Shown here: one piece after another, positions 38,341 to 50,100 of the stretch | How the letters are laid out: each line of letters begins with the position of its first letter | Numbering within the stretch: position 1 is the first letter of the stretch | DNA from: Phaeosaccion multiseriatum | Taxonomy: Eukaryota > Ochrophyta, other classes | Assembly: GCA_965112735.1 (NCBI GenBank) | Contig: OZ218952.1 | Coordinates: 248,001 to 312,000, forward strand | Length of the DNA: 64,000 nucleotides | Direction of reading: 5' to 3' | Made by a program: the position numbers and the translations under genes | The notes under the pieces: generated by a model | Seen by the model: only the letters and a program-made list of their open reading frames with translations | Database searches by the model: none | Told to the model about the DNA's origin: nothing

Positions 38341-38613
38341 CTATTCCGACGAGAGTCTGTGGTGAACATCTCGGGTCAGTGCAAGGACCTGGTCCTCCCC
38401 GAGCTCGCTCTTCTTGCACTTGGCCTCGATGAAGGGGAAAATCTCCCCCCTGGGGAAGCCGTACTCGATCATGTTGAAGGCAATGCTCGCCAGCTGAGAC
38501 AATACGCAATTGTGGACGGATAGAACAGCTTCCCGTCTTGCCTGCTGCCCCATGTCGTCCCACCGGCCCTGTTCCGGCGCCACGTTTACGCCAAACTTCA
38601 AAACCTTCTCCAT
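38341..38613 (-). CDS. Small hypothetical protein
   Basis: A 90-residue frame from the ATG at 38613 to a stop at 38341 (MEKVLKFGVNV...VHHRLSSE). It has mixed, globular-looking composition with an apparent helical core (LSVHNCVLSQLASIAFNMIEYGF) and no low-complexity sequence, unlike most spurious frames here. I do not recognise the family. It could be a stand-alone small gene or one exon of a longer one. Confidence 0.4.
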   Translation of the reverse strand: MEKVLKFGVNVAPEQGRWDDMGQQARREAVLSVHNCVLSQLASIAFNMIEYGFPRGEIFPFIEAKCKKSELGEDQVLALTRDVHHRLSSE

Positions 38614-39238
38614 CGATTTCTTGACTTATCCACCTCGATTTCGTTGACTTATCCACTACTTTTCAGGTTTCCTTCCCTCCCTTTGTCTGTCTCTTGTCTC
38701 TTACCCTCTCTCTCCCTCCTATCAGCTGCCTCGACTCGCTCTTAGGCACACACACAGCTCAAGCAAAACGCACTGACATGAAAACAGTGCTGTGCCCTGA
38801 AGAGCAAGGGACAGCTCTTTGCTCATGGGATGGATACATGTCGTTCCTGCGATACATTTATATAATCTATGACTACTTATAAGGTATAGAGTATTGTATA
38901 GCAAGAACGAGAGAGCAGCAAAACTGGATACTGGAACCCCTCCTGTGCCATTCGTAGAGACGAATCTCTCAAGATCTCCACCCTGCACACAAAGTGTACT
39001 TTCTATTGACCATGTACGCTCGTACATCTCCGGCAGTATAACAGTAGACGCCTCCTTTCCTTGGCGGGACTCTTGGGGCCTCCTGTTCCCCTTCGCTCCC
39101 GTCTCCTTTCGTTCCTATTCCCGCCCCTTCGTCTCCCTCGCGCTGGGAGGGTACCGTGAGCACCTCAGGAGGAGGAAGAAAAAGGGCGAGGAGGAGCAGA
39201 GAATACCACACATTACAAACCGAGAGAACGGGGCGTGG
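38614..39238. other. Spacer without a supported gene
   Basis: About 625 bp between the small hypothetical gene and the end of the mitochondrial carrier gene. Several open frames exist on both strands but none shows recognisable domains or splice-supported continuation. Confidence 0.45.
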
Positions 39239-41255
39239 CTACCCCAGCGCGCGCTGTGCGGCGGTAAATCCTGTGAAGATGGCCGCGTTCACGGGAACTG
39301 CGCGTGCGAGGGAGGGGATGTACCCCTTGAAAAAGGTCTTAAAGCCGCCCTCTGCCATAGTCTTTTTGAAACAGTCCGCCACGCTCGAGAAGGCTCGCTT
39401 GGAGGGCTCGAGATGGTCGCCCTGTGGAGTGGTGCGGAGTGGTGATGTGTGGTGGTGGTGGTGTGTGTTGTGTGTTGTATTGTGTTGTGGTGTGGTGTGG
39501 TGTGGTGTGGTGTGGTGTGGTGTGGTGTGTGGTGGTCATGGGCAGACACGGAAAACGGGAAGAGACACGGGTCGAAAGGGAAATGAGAGGCATCGAGGCG
39601 GGCGGTGGGAAAGGTCAGTCAAGGGGAAATATGGGCGGAGCTACGCGCAGATAGAGAAACACACACACACACACACGGGGAGAGAGGGTAAGGAAGACTT
39701 CCCCGTTTCTGAAAGATCCTGAAAGGAGGCTCTCTCGGCAACGTTCCCATCCCCATCACCTCGTCACCTAAATGCCATTCGCACCCCCAGCCAGTCCATC
39801 GAAGCAGGGACATTACTCCGTCGCTCTTACAGCACGCCACAGGTAGGAAGGACACTTTGCAAACAGAAAGGACCCAAGACTGACTGACTCGCCAAGGGGC
39901 AATGAACACGCCACCGCAACACGTCCTACAACGCACTGCCACAAAAGCTTCAAGCCGGCGAAGAGACCGCTCTCCACAGTACCCAAACAAGCGACACCGC
40001 TTACATGGGAGAGGAGCGGGAGTCTCACAGCACACACTCACTTGCTACACTCACACCACCACACACTCGCTGAGCTCACACCACACGACCGAGACTGGCT
40101 CAGCTCAGCTCTCACCTGCATGCGTGTCTTGATGGTCTCTAATGGGTACCACACCCCCCAAAAGCCAAAGCCTGCCGCCCCTCCGGCCACAAAGCATGCT
40201 CCCAGAGAGGGCTGCTCCCCCTTCTTCGCGAGCGCCTTCTTGGTCCCTTCAAACGCTGCAAAGTACCCCCCAAAGCAGGGGACGTTCCGCAGCATGGTGG
40301 CTGCGAAGCCCTGGTAGATGCCCCTCACGCCCTGCCCCGCCCACACCTGCTTTCCACAGTCCAGCACGCCGGCGTACTGCCCCTTGCCCACCTGGGCCTG
40401 CAACTTGATCTTGAAGAGATCCACGGGCGCCTCCACAATGGTAATGGGGATGGCAGCCAATGACCCCGCGGCGTAGTGCTGCGGTACTGTGAGCTCCCCC
40501 CCCTTGCCCACGATCTTCTTGGCTTCATTGTGGCAGAAGAACACGCCTGCGTTGTGGGCCATGGCTCCCAACAGAGGCGAGGCGGCGCCTGCATACAAGC
40601 CGGCCACCCCTTCCTTAGCCACTGTCTTCCTAAACACATCCGCCATGCCCGTAAACTCGGGGTTGGTGGAGCTTTGCGTCTGAAGGCGCACTTTGATGGT
40701 GTCTAGTGGGTGTCCAGCAGCGACCTGGGGAGATGGGTTGTAGGGGGTAGGGGAAAGGGAAGAGAAGGGACGGACATCATCGGAGGGGTGGTGTGAGGAA
40801 AACCAACCGCAACAGCAGCAGCACCAGGAGGAGAAGGAGGAGGAGGAGGAGGAGGAGGAGAAGGACGATGAAGTCAGCTTGCGGGGGGAGAGAAAGAGGG
40901 GGGTAGAGGTGTGGTATGGCATAGTGGCGCATCGTATGGTGGGCCTTGGGTGTGACACGCTGCTCTCTGTGAGTTGAGAGAGGGGCTCGTCTCCCTTGCA
41001 AATACAAATCAAAGGGTGTGGGAGGAGCGGGTAGACGAAGTGCGTGGAGATGAAGAGGACTCAAAGCAGGAGAAGCACTTGTGGAGATGGGAGGTGTGGA
41101 GAAGGAAAGAAGAGGGGAGTGGAAGGGAGAGGAGGGAAAACGAAAAAAGGAGTGTGGAAGGAGAGAAGACGGGGACCCCTGACACGCACCTGAGCGAAGC
41201 CTGCAACTGTTCCAGATAGAATGGTTTTGACGGGAGATCCATCGCTGCCGCCCAT
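39239..41255 (-). CDS. Mitochondrial carrier family (SLC25) protein
   Basis: A six-helix transporter of the mitochondrial inner membrane. Three exons in transcription order (41255-41190, 40724-40116, 39421-39239) splice in phase to 285 residues, normal for the family. All three carrier signatures are present, one per repeat: GHPLDTIKVRLQT, EAPVDLFKIKLQA and WYPLETIKTRMQ. Each repeat also has its GxxxxYxG-type element (GVAGLYAG, GVRGIYQG, GFKTFFKG). Overall it looks closest to the acylcarnitine/ornithine-type carriers (SLC25A20/A29/BOU group); the substrate cannot be fixed from sequence inspection. The ATG at 41255 opens MGGSDGSPVKTILSGTVAG, a typical carrier start with no cleavable presequence. 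Confidence 0.92.
39436..39536 (-). repeat. TGTGG-type minisatellite in carrier intron 2
   Basis: About 100 bp of GTGTG/GTGG units, including a (GTGTG)n core at roughly 39488-39532, lies just upstream (sense direction) of the acceptor of the last carrier exon. On the sense strand it is CCACAC-rich. Confidence 0.85.
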
Positions 41256-42108
41256 GGTGGCTCAGCTGCACACAACATGGCGAACAGCAGCAGCGCAGAG
41301 AGGGAGGGAGGGAGGGAGGGAGCGTCGAGAGTAAGGGGTACGTTGAGGCCTCGATATGGCGGGAAGGCTGCAATGGTCCAGGCATTTCCTTTGCTATTCC
41401 CTCCCTCCTCAGAAAAGCCCTTTCCGCGAGACACTCTCTTCGAATTACCTCCGCCCAAGGGCCACACACGATGAGCAGCACACCAGCAGATTGTTTGTGG
41501 AGGGTAGCTTTGCGTGTCTCCTCAGAGCAGGAGCCCTCACCGTCAAAGGCCCTGCGTTGAAAATTCGACAGCACTGCCCTCTCTACCCACCTAGTGTCGA
41601 AGAAGAAGGCGATGGAAGACGTTTGTCGTCCGTGGACCTGTGTGTGGTCTCCTCCAAAAATTCCTCTCGAAACGCGCTGACAGGCGAGTACAGGATGCCG
41701 CAGAGAGCCAAGCAGTAGAGTCGAGAAAGATGGGACCGATGCAGAGAAGCCAGGCCAGTGCGAGGGAGCGAAGGCTATTTAATGCTATTTTAATCAAAGG
41801 ATGGCAGGCAGGAGGGAGTGACGAAGCATGGAAAATTATGTCAGTGAATTTCAATTGGCCGCCCCCCAAAACCCGAGGGGGCAGTTTCGAGCGTGCGGGT
41901 CCGCGGGGTTCCGGGTTCGAGGGAACAAAATTCAATCCATAAAATAACATTTTCTTGTGGCCATCCCTCCATGCCAAGCACAAAAGACTGTGCGAAGAAA
42001 GACTTGCGCAGGAGACCAGGACGAGAAGAGTCTACCCCACTCTACGAGCTTCCTCCGCATGCCACCCCTTTCATCAACCCCCCTTCTCTGTCACCCTCTC
42101 TCGTTCCC
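41256..42108. other. Intergenic region upstream of SLC25 gene
   Basis: About 850 bp between the carrier start and the stop of the next minus-strand gene. It should contain the carrier promoter and the neighbour's 3' UTR. I see no convincing gene. A tRNA T-arm-like string at 41917 was examined and rejected. Confidence 0.45.
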
Positions 42109-44753
42109 TCATGCGCCCCCCCCCTCCTGCCCCCCAGGGCCCTGCACATCTACTTCAACGTCTACCCCCCCCCCCCTCCCTCCCCCGTCTGCCTCGCCCT
42201 GCGGCGCATCCAGGAACTGCGCCTCCAGCTCGTTGGTATAGTTTCTGGCGAGGGGCATGGGCAGGGGCAACCGAGGCATGTCAGACACCGCCCCCCCCAG
42301 CATACTCAGTATGCTTTCACCCGCCCCACCACCCCCCCCTCCCCCACCCTCTCCTCCTCCTCCTCCTCCTCCTCCTCCTCCTCCTCCTCCTCCTCCTCCT
42401 CCTCCTCCTTCTCCTCCCGCGGGCGACTGTAGATCCATCCCCCGATCGAAGGTCCCTCCGATAGACGAGATTGATCCCATGAGCAAATCCTGTTTGAGCT
42501 GCCGGAGTCCCCCCGCTGTAGTCCTGGTGTACACCTTGTCGATGCTGCTGTCGCCCTCTTCTCCATCTCTTCTCGGCAGCAGGATCTTTTCCAACTCGTC
42601 TTCCAGCTCCGCCACAGACATGGAGAAATCGGGCAGGCTCGCACTCCCCACCGAGTAAAAGGTCGCCGTATTACCGTCCTGCTTCATCTCCTCCCGATAG
42701 TACCCCACCAGCTTTTGCGAAGCGTCAAAGGCTGCGTAGTAAGGAATGTACGAGTCTCCCTCCGCCGCCCCCTCTGTCTTGATCGTAGTGAGCTGCTTGC
42801 CCGATATAAACCACACGGGCTTCTCCTCCTTCTGCTCCTGCGTCTGCAGCCAGAACTGAGAGCTCGGTGCCCTAACGCTAGGTGCGGGCTTGACGGGTAG
42901 GTGGAGGCCAGCTTCATAGGAGGACATTCGCCCCCTCTTGCGGGGCGGCTGCCTGGCCGTGCTACTGAGGGGTTGATGGTGGTGGTGGGGCGGAGGAGAG
43001 GGGGGGGCCCTTCTCATTCTCATGCTGCTCCCGGTTTCGGTCCCGTTCCCCATCCCCACGCCACCACCAGCACCTACGCCGCTGAACCCTCCTTCGCTGA
43101 GATTGGTGAGCAGAGTGGAGAGCACAGGGTGCACCACGGAAGTGTAGGTATTGAGCAGCTGCGCGTGGACGCAGCCTTGTCGGTGCGGGGTGTCGGGAGA
43201 GATGCTGTCCCGGTACTGGCGACAAGACGGACACCGCAGGATCGGGGCCCCCACCATTCCTCCTCCTCTCCGCTCGAGGTGGTCCCCGTAGTCACCCTCC
43301 CTACCCACCATGAGCCATTGGCTGCCATCCAGGTACTGCGCCACCTGCCCCACCCAGCTCATGACCTGGGGCATGGGCTGCATGGCATGTGGCGGGGCTT
43401 GTAAAGACGCGGCTTGAGCAGCTGCCGCCTCAGCAATCACCGAGGTGGGCCCCAATCTCATCCCCGTAGACCCGCTCCCCCCGCCACCTCCTCCTCCTCC
43501 TCCTCCTCCTCCTCCTCCTCCTCCTCCTCCTGATTGTGGCAGGCGTCGCTTGCCCACCCCTGCCCCGTCTCCCCCAGGAGGGGTCGGCAACGCGGCCGTC
43601 GCGTTGCTATGCCCGCTGCCGCTGCTTACACTTCCCATGCTACCCGCTCTAGCTCTGGTGCTTGCTCCAGGCCCACTCCTGCCGCCACCACTGCTACTGG
43701 AGGCGCAGCTCGCAGAGGAGCGCGCCCCCCTCCCTTGCCTCTCCTTGTCCTTCTCCTTGTCCTTGTGCTTGCGCTTGGACAAAATAGTAATGGGGCCTGT
43801 CACAGCGGGGGCGATGAACCCCAACGAAGGGTCCTCAGAGGCGTCTGGAGCGATGCGGAGGGCGAACCTGTTACCGCAGTGGTTCTTTGACACCTCCTCG
43901 ATCCGGAATCGGATTGTAGCATTGCCGGTGGGGTCCGTGCAGAGCCCATTGTCTGCATGGACGGTCAATATGTCCTGCTGGTAGGGTTCTGTGCCATTCT
44001 GTGGTTGTGTGTGGGTGCGTGCGAGGGGGTGGGGGGGAGATATGGGAGAGGGGGCACAGAGAAGAGTATGAGATGCGAAGTCGGAAGGTACATTGGTCGG
44101 GTTGGTAGGTAGGTGCCACACGAATGACATGGGCGCCATAAGAAGGCCCGTGCAACATTAAGTGGGTGTGGTTGGTCACCCACCTCGTAGAGCAGGCTGA
44201 CGGAGAGAGGGACCTCCATGGCCTCTGCCTGGCCCAGGACCTCGTCGTAGACGCTGAGCTGTGCCTCCATGCATTTGGACTTGCCCCCCTCGTCCTTGTA
44301 GAACTGCTCGGGCGGCTGAGAGAGGAGCTGCAGGCGGTGGCGGTACAACACGAAAGGGCTGGACGCACCCTCCACAGCTGGCTCGTAGCCTCCCGACGAG
44401 CGCGAGGACGATGGGGGCGGCGGGCTGGTCACCTTCACCTTCAGACTCGCGCCCTTGATGCTGGTGGCTGCCTCCCGTATGAGAAGGGTAAACTTGCAAA
44501 CCCCGTCCTCCATCTCCACCACCCCGTTGGCCCCCCGCGAGGGGCTCACCACGATCCCGATCTGGCTCGTTGCGCACACGGTGGCCGACTCCTCCTCGTC
44601 CGCGCCATCCACCGCCCACACCTGCAGCGACATACTCTCAGGCTGGATCGTTCCCCCCTTTTCAAGAGTCACCTCCACCGGGAATCGCCTGTCCCGAAGC
44701 ATTTCCTGATCACCCATCTGCACCTTCAAGCTGCATCCTTTAAGCTCTGCCAT
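42109..44753 (-). CDS. Unrecognised 819-residue protein with conserved N-terminal region and poly-Gly tail
   Basis: Two exons in transcription order (44753-44184, 43998-42109) join in phase to 819 residues. The first 290 residues look like one or two beta-rich domains: SLKVQMGDQ...FPVEVTLEKGG, SLQVWAVDGADEEE, CKFTLLIREAATSIKGASL, then LTVHADNGL, ATIRFRIEEVSKNHCGNRF and FALRIAPDASEDPSLGF. A highly basic stretch (LSKRKHKDKEKDKERQGRG) follows. The middle contains MQPMPQVMSWVGQVAQYLDG and a CPSCRQYRDSI segment, and near 600-720 further ordered sequence (FISGKQLTTIKTEGA, SYIPYYAAFDASQKLVGYY). Two poly-Gly runs come from CCT microsatellites in the coding exon. I do not know the family; a nuclear, regulatory role is only suggested by the basic clusters. 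Confidence 0.7.
42350..43530 (-). repeat. Translated (CCT)n/(GGA)n tracts giving poly-Gly
   Basis: Two CCT arrays (about 42355-42420 and 43488-43530) lie within the open last exon of the 819-residue gene and are read as GGN, giving poly-glycine. Frame is preserved on both sides. Confidence 0.85.
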
Positions 44754-45375
44754 GCTTTTTCCTTTACTTTCTCTTCTTTCTGATGCTGCAATCACTAACT
44801 GCTCTGTTGGGCGGGTCAAATGCCTTACTTCGCCTTTACGAGTACGTTTTCTTCCGTCTCCTTGTCTTTTGCCGCCCTCTTTATGGGAGCCCCTTTTGCC
44901 CCGCCCCCCCCCCCCTCTCTCTGTTCCCCCTTGTCGAAATTGATGATCCAATCCCAAATCCCCTTACGACAAGGAGAGTTCTATGGAGACCTTTCACAGG
45001 CTGGCGAAAGTGGATACCCACACACAGCACAAGGCTGAGGCCTCCGAGGGAAGAAGACAACATGGTTTTGAGTGCTCTTGTGCGAAGTAGCAGAGGGCCT
45101 TTTGGTGCTCTGTGCCGTGCGGGGCAAGGAGCGTGCAGAGGTGAGGCGATTAGCGAAGGAGGTGTGGGGAAGAGGAAGGAGGGAAAAGGTGACACACACA
45201 ATCTCATTCTTCTCTCCCTTTCTGGATCCGCTGCCGCTGAGTCAAGCGAGCCACCACTCGGGTCCCTATTGCTGCCTCAAGCTGCCCCTCACTTTCATCC
45301 CCCCCCATCCCTTACCCCCCCTTTCCTACTGTGCGGACACTAGCTTATGGGCGGCCTCTGACGGCAAGGACGATG
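44754..45375. promoter_or_regulatory. Divergent intergenic region, 819-residue gene/COA3
   Basis: About 620 bp between divergent predicted starts. It may hide a 5' exon of the COA3-like gene, since the frame upstream of the chosen ATG is open back to 45331. No domain-bearing frame is seen. Confidence 0.4.
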
Positions 45376-46280
45376 ATGTCAACGCGAGATGTGAAGCCCG
45401 AGCAGCCCGAACCACCGAGGATGCAGGGGCATGAGGCCCTCATGTACGTCTCGCGCAAGAAGAAGAATCAGAATGCCGCCACCGCTGCCGGCCTCGTCGG
45501 CATCGTGTTGGGGATCTTCTTCTATACCATGTACAGGATGAAGGAGGGGGTAAGTCAGATGTGGCATGGGGAGGAGGGAGGGAGGTACACCTAGGTGTAG
45601 ACACCTGTTTTTCACTTGCTCTGTTATCTCCCATCCCTCTCTTTTCAACACGTGCATGCTTTTTAATCCTCCACCTGTACCAGAGCGAGATGGACGCGAT
45701 GGAGAAGGAGCTGGAGGAAGAGGCGAAGGTCAACCTGCACAAGAGCGGCCTCAAGGTCGGTGCGGCTCGGTGCGGTGTACGTGCATGGGATGGGGTGTGC
45801 AGTGCATCAGCCCCCCTTTCTTGTTGGGCATTGATGCAACACTGGGTAGTCAGGGTTGGGTTCTAGTGGGACCCTTCTCGGACAGCGTGGAGGGCGCTCT
45901 TGTGCTTTATGTATGTCGGCAGATGTACCCTTCCGTAGCCGCGGTGAGGGGATGAGAGGCCTAGGGCTCGCCTGACGGACTCCTGTGGTGGCGGGAAGCA
46001 AGCCTCTCCAAGAGAGGGGGGGGGAAGCGACCGTGGTGGAAGAGGAGATGCTCTGTGGTTTCCTTCTGATTTTTTTTTGAGAGGAGTCAGGCCAGCAACC
46101 TACCCCCTTCATTCGCGCCCCCCCTTGGAGCTTTGGAGGCTGACACTTGCGCATCTCTCCCTCTCGCTCTGTGTTATGTCTTTCTCTTGCTCTCGCTCTC
46201 TCTCTCTCTCTGTGTGTATGTGTGTCCCTGTTTGTCTTTCTCTCTCGTCGATGCAGATATCAGACAACAAGAAGAATTGA
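45376..46280 (+). CDS. COA3: COA3-like cytochrome c oxidase assembly factor
   Basis: COA3 is a small single-span inner mitochondrial membrane protein needed to translate and assemble COX1. Three exons (45376-45549, 45684-45755, 46257-46280) join in phase to about 89 residues. The layout matches the family: a short charged N-terminus with a conserved-looking YVSRKKKNQNAAT segment, one membrane helix (AGLVGIVLGIFFYTMYRM), and a short acidic helical C-terminus (EMDAMEKELEEEAKVN). The last exon is only 24 nt (ISDNKKN), supported by the correct phase and an AG acceptor. The start could be the upstream in-frame ATG at 45331 or 45373. Because the protein is small, the family call is moderate. Confidence 0.65.
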
Positions 46281-46743
46281 TGGAATGGCTTCTCAAGGGA
46301 AGGAAGGGGCTTTGATGAAGGAGGATGTACATAGAGGCGATTTACTGGGAATTGTCCCACGCCAGAGAAGAAGGGAGACATGATGTGGAGGCGGAGAGGC
46401 GGGGAGACCTCGAGGCCTCGGAGGCTGTGGCGGGAAGCGAACGATGGCTCGCTTACCACCCCCTCCCTCAACTGAAAGTCGCACCTGGCTGTGCAGGAGG
46501 AGAGAGAGAGAGAGAGGCCGCTGTAGCCCGAGAACGGCGGCCGCTGACGAATGGAGGAGCGAGATTGTCATCAGCGTGCCTCCTAGCGTTGGTGGTTTAC
46601 TGCCACCCCTCGCGTTTGCTCGTCTTCTCACTCACTCACTCCTTCGTCTTCCAGAAAGATGAATAAATAAAAGTTCATGTATGATTTTTACACTCGACAC
46701 TCTGTTCCGCCGCCCTGCTTGGTGCCGCAAAAGCTTTTGTCCG
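46281..46743. other. Convergent 3' spacer, COA3/CLC
   Basis: About 460 bp between convergent stops. It contains AATAAATAAA at about 46664-46673, in a position to serve as a + strand polyadenylation signal. No gene is supported. Confidence 0.45.
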
Positions 46744-47129
46744 TCAAGTCCACACGCTCCTCCCGCTGGAGCTGCTTCTTCCCGCCCCCCCGCCACTGCG
46801 CCCCTGCTCCACTGACATACTCAGCAGCCCTAAGCCGTCTGATGGCGAAGCAGCCACCACTGCATGATGAGGGCGTTGATGTGAATGGTCCAGCGCGTCG
46901 GCAGCAGCAGCAGCTCTGGGAGAGGGAGGAGACACAGGCGCCCCCCCGGCCTTGGTGTCCCACACCCTTGTCCTCGGCCACTCAAACACCCTGCGCTGCA
47001 GGTGGTCGTTGAGAAGGTCCTTGCGAGTGATCATCCCCACGACCTGGTGGTGCCCGATGAATGGATGGAGAGAGGGGGAGAGAGGTTGTCACGGCACACA
47101 CGCACACACACGCACACACACACAGACAC

Positions 47130-47168
<39 letters not shown>

Positions 47169-50100
47169 GGGTGTCAGGCCAGAGAGAGCATGTCCGAGGG
47201 GGTGGGTCTCAGGACAGAGGGTGTCAGGACAGAGAGATAGAGAGCATGTCAGGACACACAGAGAGAGAGAGAGAGTGTGTGAGCATGCCCGAGGGTATCA
47301 GGACAGAGGGTGTGAGGACAGAGGTTGTCAGGAGAGAGAGAGAGGGAATCATATAAAAGGAGTGGGTGTCATGACACACCTGGTTGTGGTGATTAACCAC
47401 ACAGAGATGCCGCAATCCCATCGTACGGAAAAGACGGTAAGTGCGGATGACACTTGCTGACTCGTTAATGACATAGGGGGCGGTGTTGACGTAGGGCCGC
47501 AAGTCGATCCAGCACTGACGGTCTTCGTGCGCGATGTCGAGGTCTTGAATGTTGGGGTAGCGTGGGTACATCTGTGCGCAGGAGCAGGGGCATGCAGCAG
47601 CGGCAGGGGCGGCAGTGGGAGGAAGGAAGGAAGGAAGGAAGGAGGGAGTGGGAGGCGGACAGATCGCAAAGCGGTTTGGCGGAGAACGAGGTGGCGCGGG
47701 CGGGGTGAAGAGAGAGGGGGACGAGGAGTTTTACGCCTCGCTCGCTCGCTCCCTCCCTTCCCCTTCTCTTCTCCTTCTCTTACCCATGCATGCCTGAAGG
47801 ACGGGTGGATAGCAAGACCGACACCCGACCCACTCACCTTCTCGAGTGCTCCGTAACTGATGAGCGGGCTCACTCTCCTCTGCGAGTGCGTGTCTGCATT
47901 TGGCGACGCAAAAGCCCTCTTCTGGATGAGTACTGTTATCACCTTACGAAGTACGCTGCCCACGAGCACCCCTCCAGCCTCCATGTCCACCACAGGGAAG
48001 CAACCGTGCTTAAGGGGGGGATGGGGACAGGCAGTGGAGGGGGAGAGGGGGGAGAGGAGGGGAGGGGATGGGACAGAGCGGAGGACAGACAAAAGGGCTT
48101 CGTTGGTAAGCTTCCGAGGAAGGAAGGAAAGAAGGAAGGAAAGAAGGGAGGGAAACATGGGGTAAGACGGGGGCAAGAGAGAGCGAGGGAGGATACAACG
48201 AGAGGCAGGCAGGGAAAGAGAGGATATACGGGAATAGGCAAAGGAAGAAAGAAAGGAAGTGAAAGAGGGAAGGCATTATGTAACCACACGTAAAAGTAAC
48301 GGTACGTACGTCGGTATTCCGGAGCATGTCGTACACAAAGCCCACCCTCTCGATGGGGCGAAGGCACTTGATGTTCCGGCTCATGGCCTGGCTCGCCGTC
48401 ATGTCACAGCGACGAACCAACACGGGCGCGTCCTCCTCCAGGAAAGGAAGTTTCTTGAGGTGTATGTGTATGTCATAAAGGCCCTCGTTGAACACGTTCC
48501 CCACCCAGCGGGCAGTCATGACGGTGAGCATAAGCGGCAGGACATACTGCATGTTGCCAGTCGCTTCGAGGAGGATAACCGTCAGGCTGATGGTCATCCT
48601 ATGCAGGGAAGGGGGAGGCGAAGTGAAGGAGAACGTGTGTGTATGTGAAAGAGAGAGAGAGAGTCCTTGGGACGCGCTTGCTCCGTAAGAGATCTTCCTT
48701 CCCTCCGGATAACAATGTGTGGTGTATATCCTCTCTCACGCCTCTCTCTCTCTCTCTCTCTCACGCCGCTGCGTGCGTACATACCTTGCCATCCCTCCCA
48801 ACGCAGCCGCCGCTCCGATGAGTGCGTAAGTGCCCGAGTCAGCAAAGTGACCGTTAGTGTCATCGAGCTTGTGCAACAAATGACCACACAGACGCCCGAA
48901 GGCCGCCCCGGAGAGCAGGCTCGGCACAAACAGACCCGAGGGCACTGCAATGCCATATGTGAGCATTGCCATAAATGTATAGGGCACGAAGAAGAGGAAG
49001 AGCGCTCCTGAGGAGAAGGTGAGTTCGTCTCGTTCGCCGGACTCGCGGTAGTGGAAGAGCTGGCGGATGGCGGTGTCTGCGTCCGTGAAAAATAGGCTTG
49101 CAACTTCGTTGTACTCCGTCTGGTAGTGTGAGCAGAGGAGGGGGAGGGGAGGAGAGGAGAGAAGGGAGGGGAGAGGAGAAGAGAGAAGGAGAGAAAGGGC
49201 GTGGAGGGGACGGGATGGGAAGGGAGGAGAGAGGAAAGGAGAGAAGGGGAGATGAGAGAGAAAAGGGAGAGGAGAGGAGAGAAGGGGGGGGAGGAAGAGA
49301 GAAGAGGAGACAGGAGCCAGAGAGGAGGTGAGGGGATAGAGAAGGGGACAGGAGAGGAGAGCGGGAGATGAGGATAGAGAAACAGAGTATTGCGCACGGG
49401 GCGGGAGAAGTAGATGACCGATGTCCACTCCTCATATGTCCAATTCCCTTCCCTCTCCCGCTTCAAAGTGAACATACACACCAACCTGATCCAATCAATA
49501 CCAATACACTCAACACACACGGCACCACCGTACCCACCAACCTGAGGATCGCAATTGAAGCTGACAAGCTCGTCCACCAGCGTCTTTTCCTGCTCGCTCC
49601 AGTCCTCCATATTCACAGGCTTGGGTGTGCACTGCCCCCACAACACAGGCATGGCGAAGGACACAAAACTCATGAGAAAGGCCACCCCCAGTGCCTCGAC
49701 GAAGCGCGCCAAGATGCCCCTGGCCCTCCGTTGCCGCCAGCGCGTAAGTCTCTCGTTGAGGAAGTTAAAGCAGGCTCCAATGAGACCCCCCATGCAACCA
49801 AGGAGGATGAACAGCCACAGCTCCCATACGCTGTAGTTACCGTGGCCGGAGTTGTACTCGGTAAACTCCCCGAAAGAAAACATTTTGCTCAGCTCCTGCT
49901 GGCCCCAGAGGTTGGCGCTGTTTTTGACTGCGTACAGCGTAAAGACCGTGGTCATGGCACAAAAGAAAGCCCTCCAAGTGAGCTTGGTGTTCCAGAACGA
50001 AGCGCCCTCCTCAAGTGCAAAGAGCACCCCCCCGATGGGCGCTCCGAAGGCGGCCGCCACCCCCGCTGAGGCACCACACGCCACAAAGTCGCGCTTTTCG

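Noticed and set aside
39289-39593. His/Thr-rich minus-strand frames around the TGTGG array
   Set aside because: They read through the minisatellite and the intron of the mitochondrial carrier gene; the carrier exon at 39239-39421 is in another frame.
41905-41935. tRNA T-arm-like string with GGTTC...GTTCGAG
   Set aside because: The stem does not pair as a proper 5-bp T-arm with a 7-nt loop, and no D-arm, anticodon arm or acceptor stem can be drawn around it.
41590-41983. 130-residue minus-strand frame upstream of the carrier gene
   Set aside because: No recognisable domain, no splice-supported continuation, atypical composition; likely chance.
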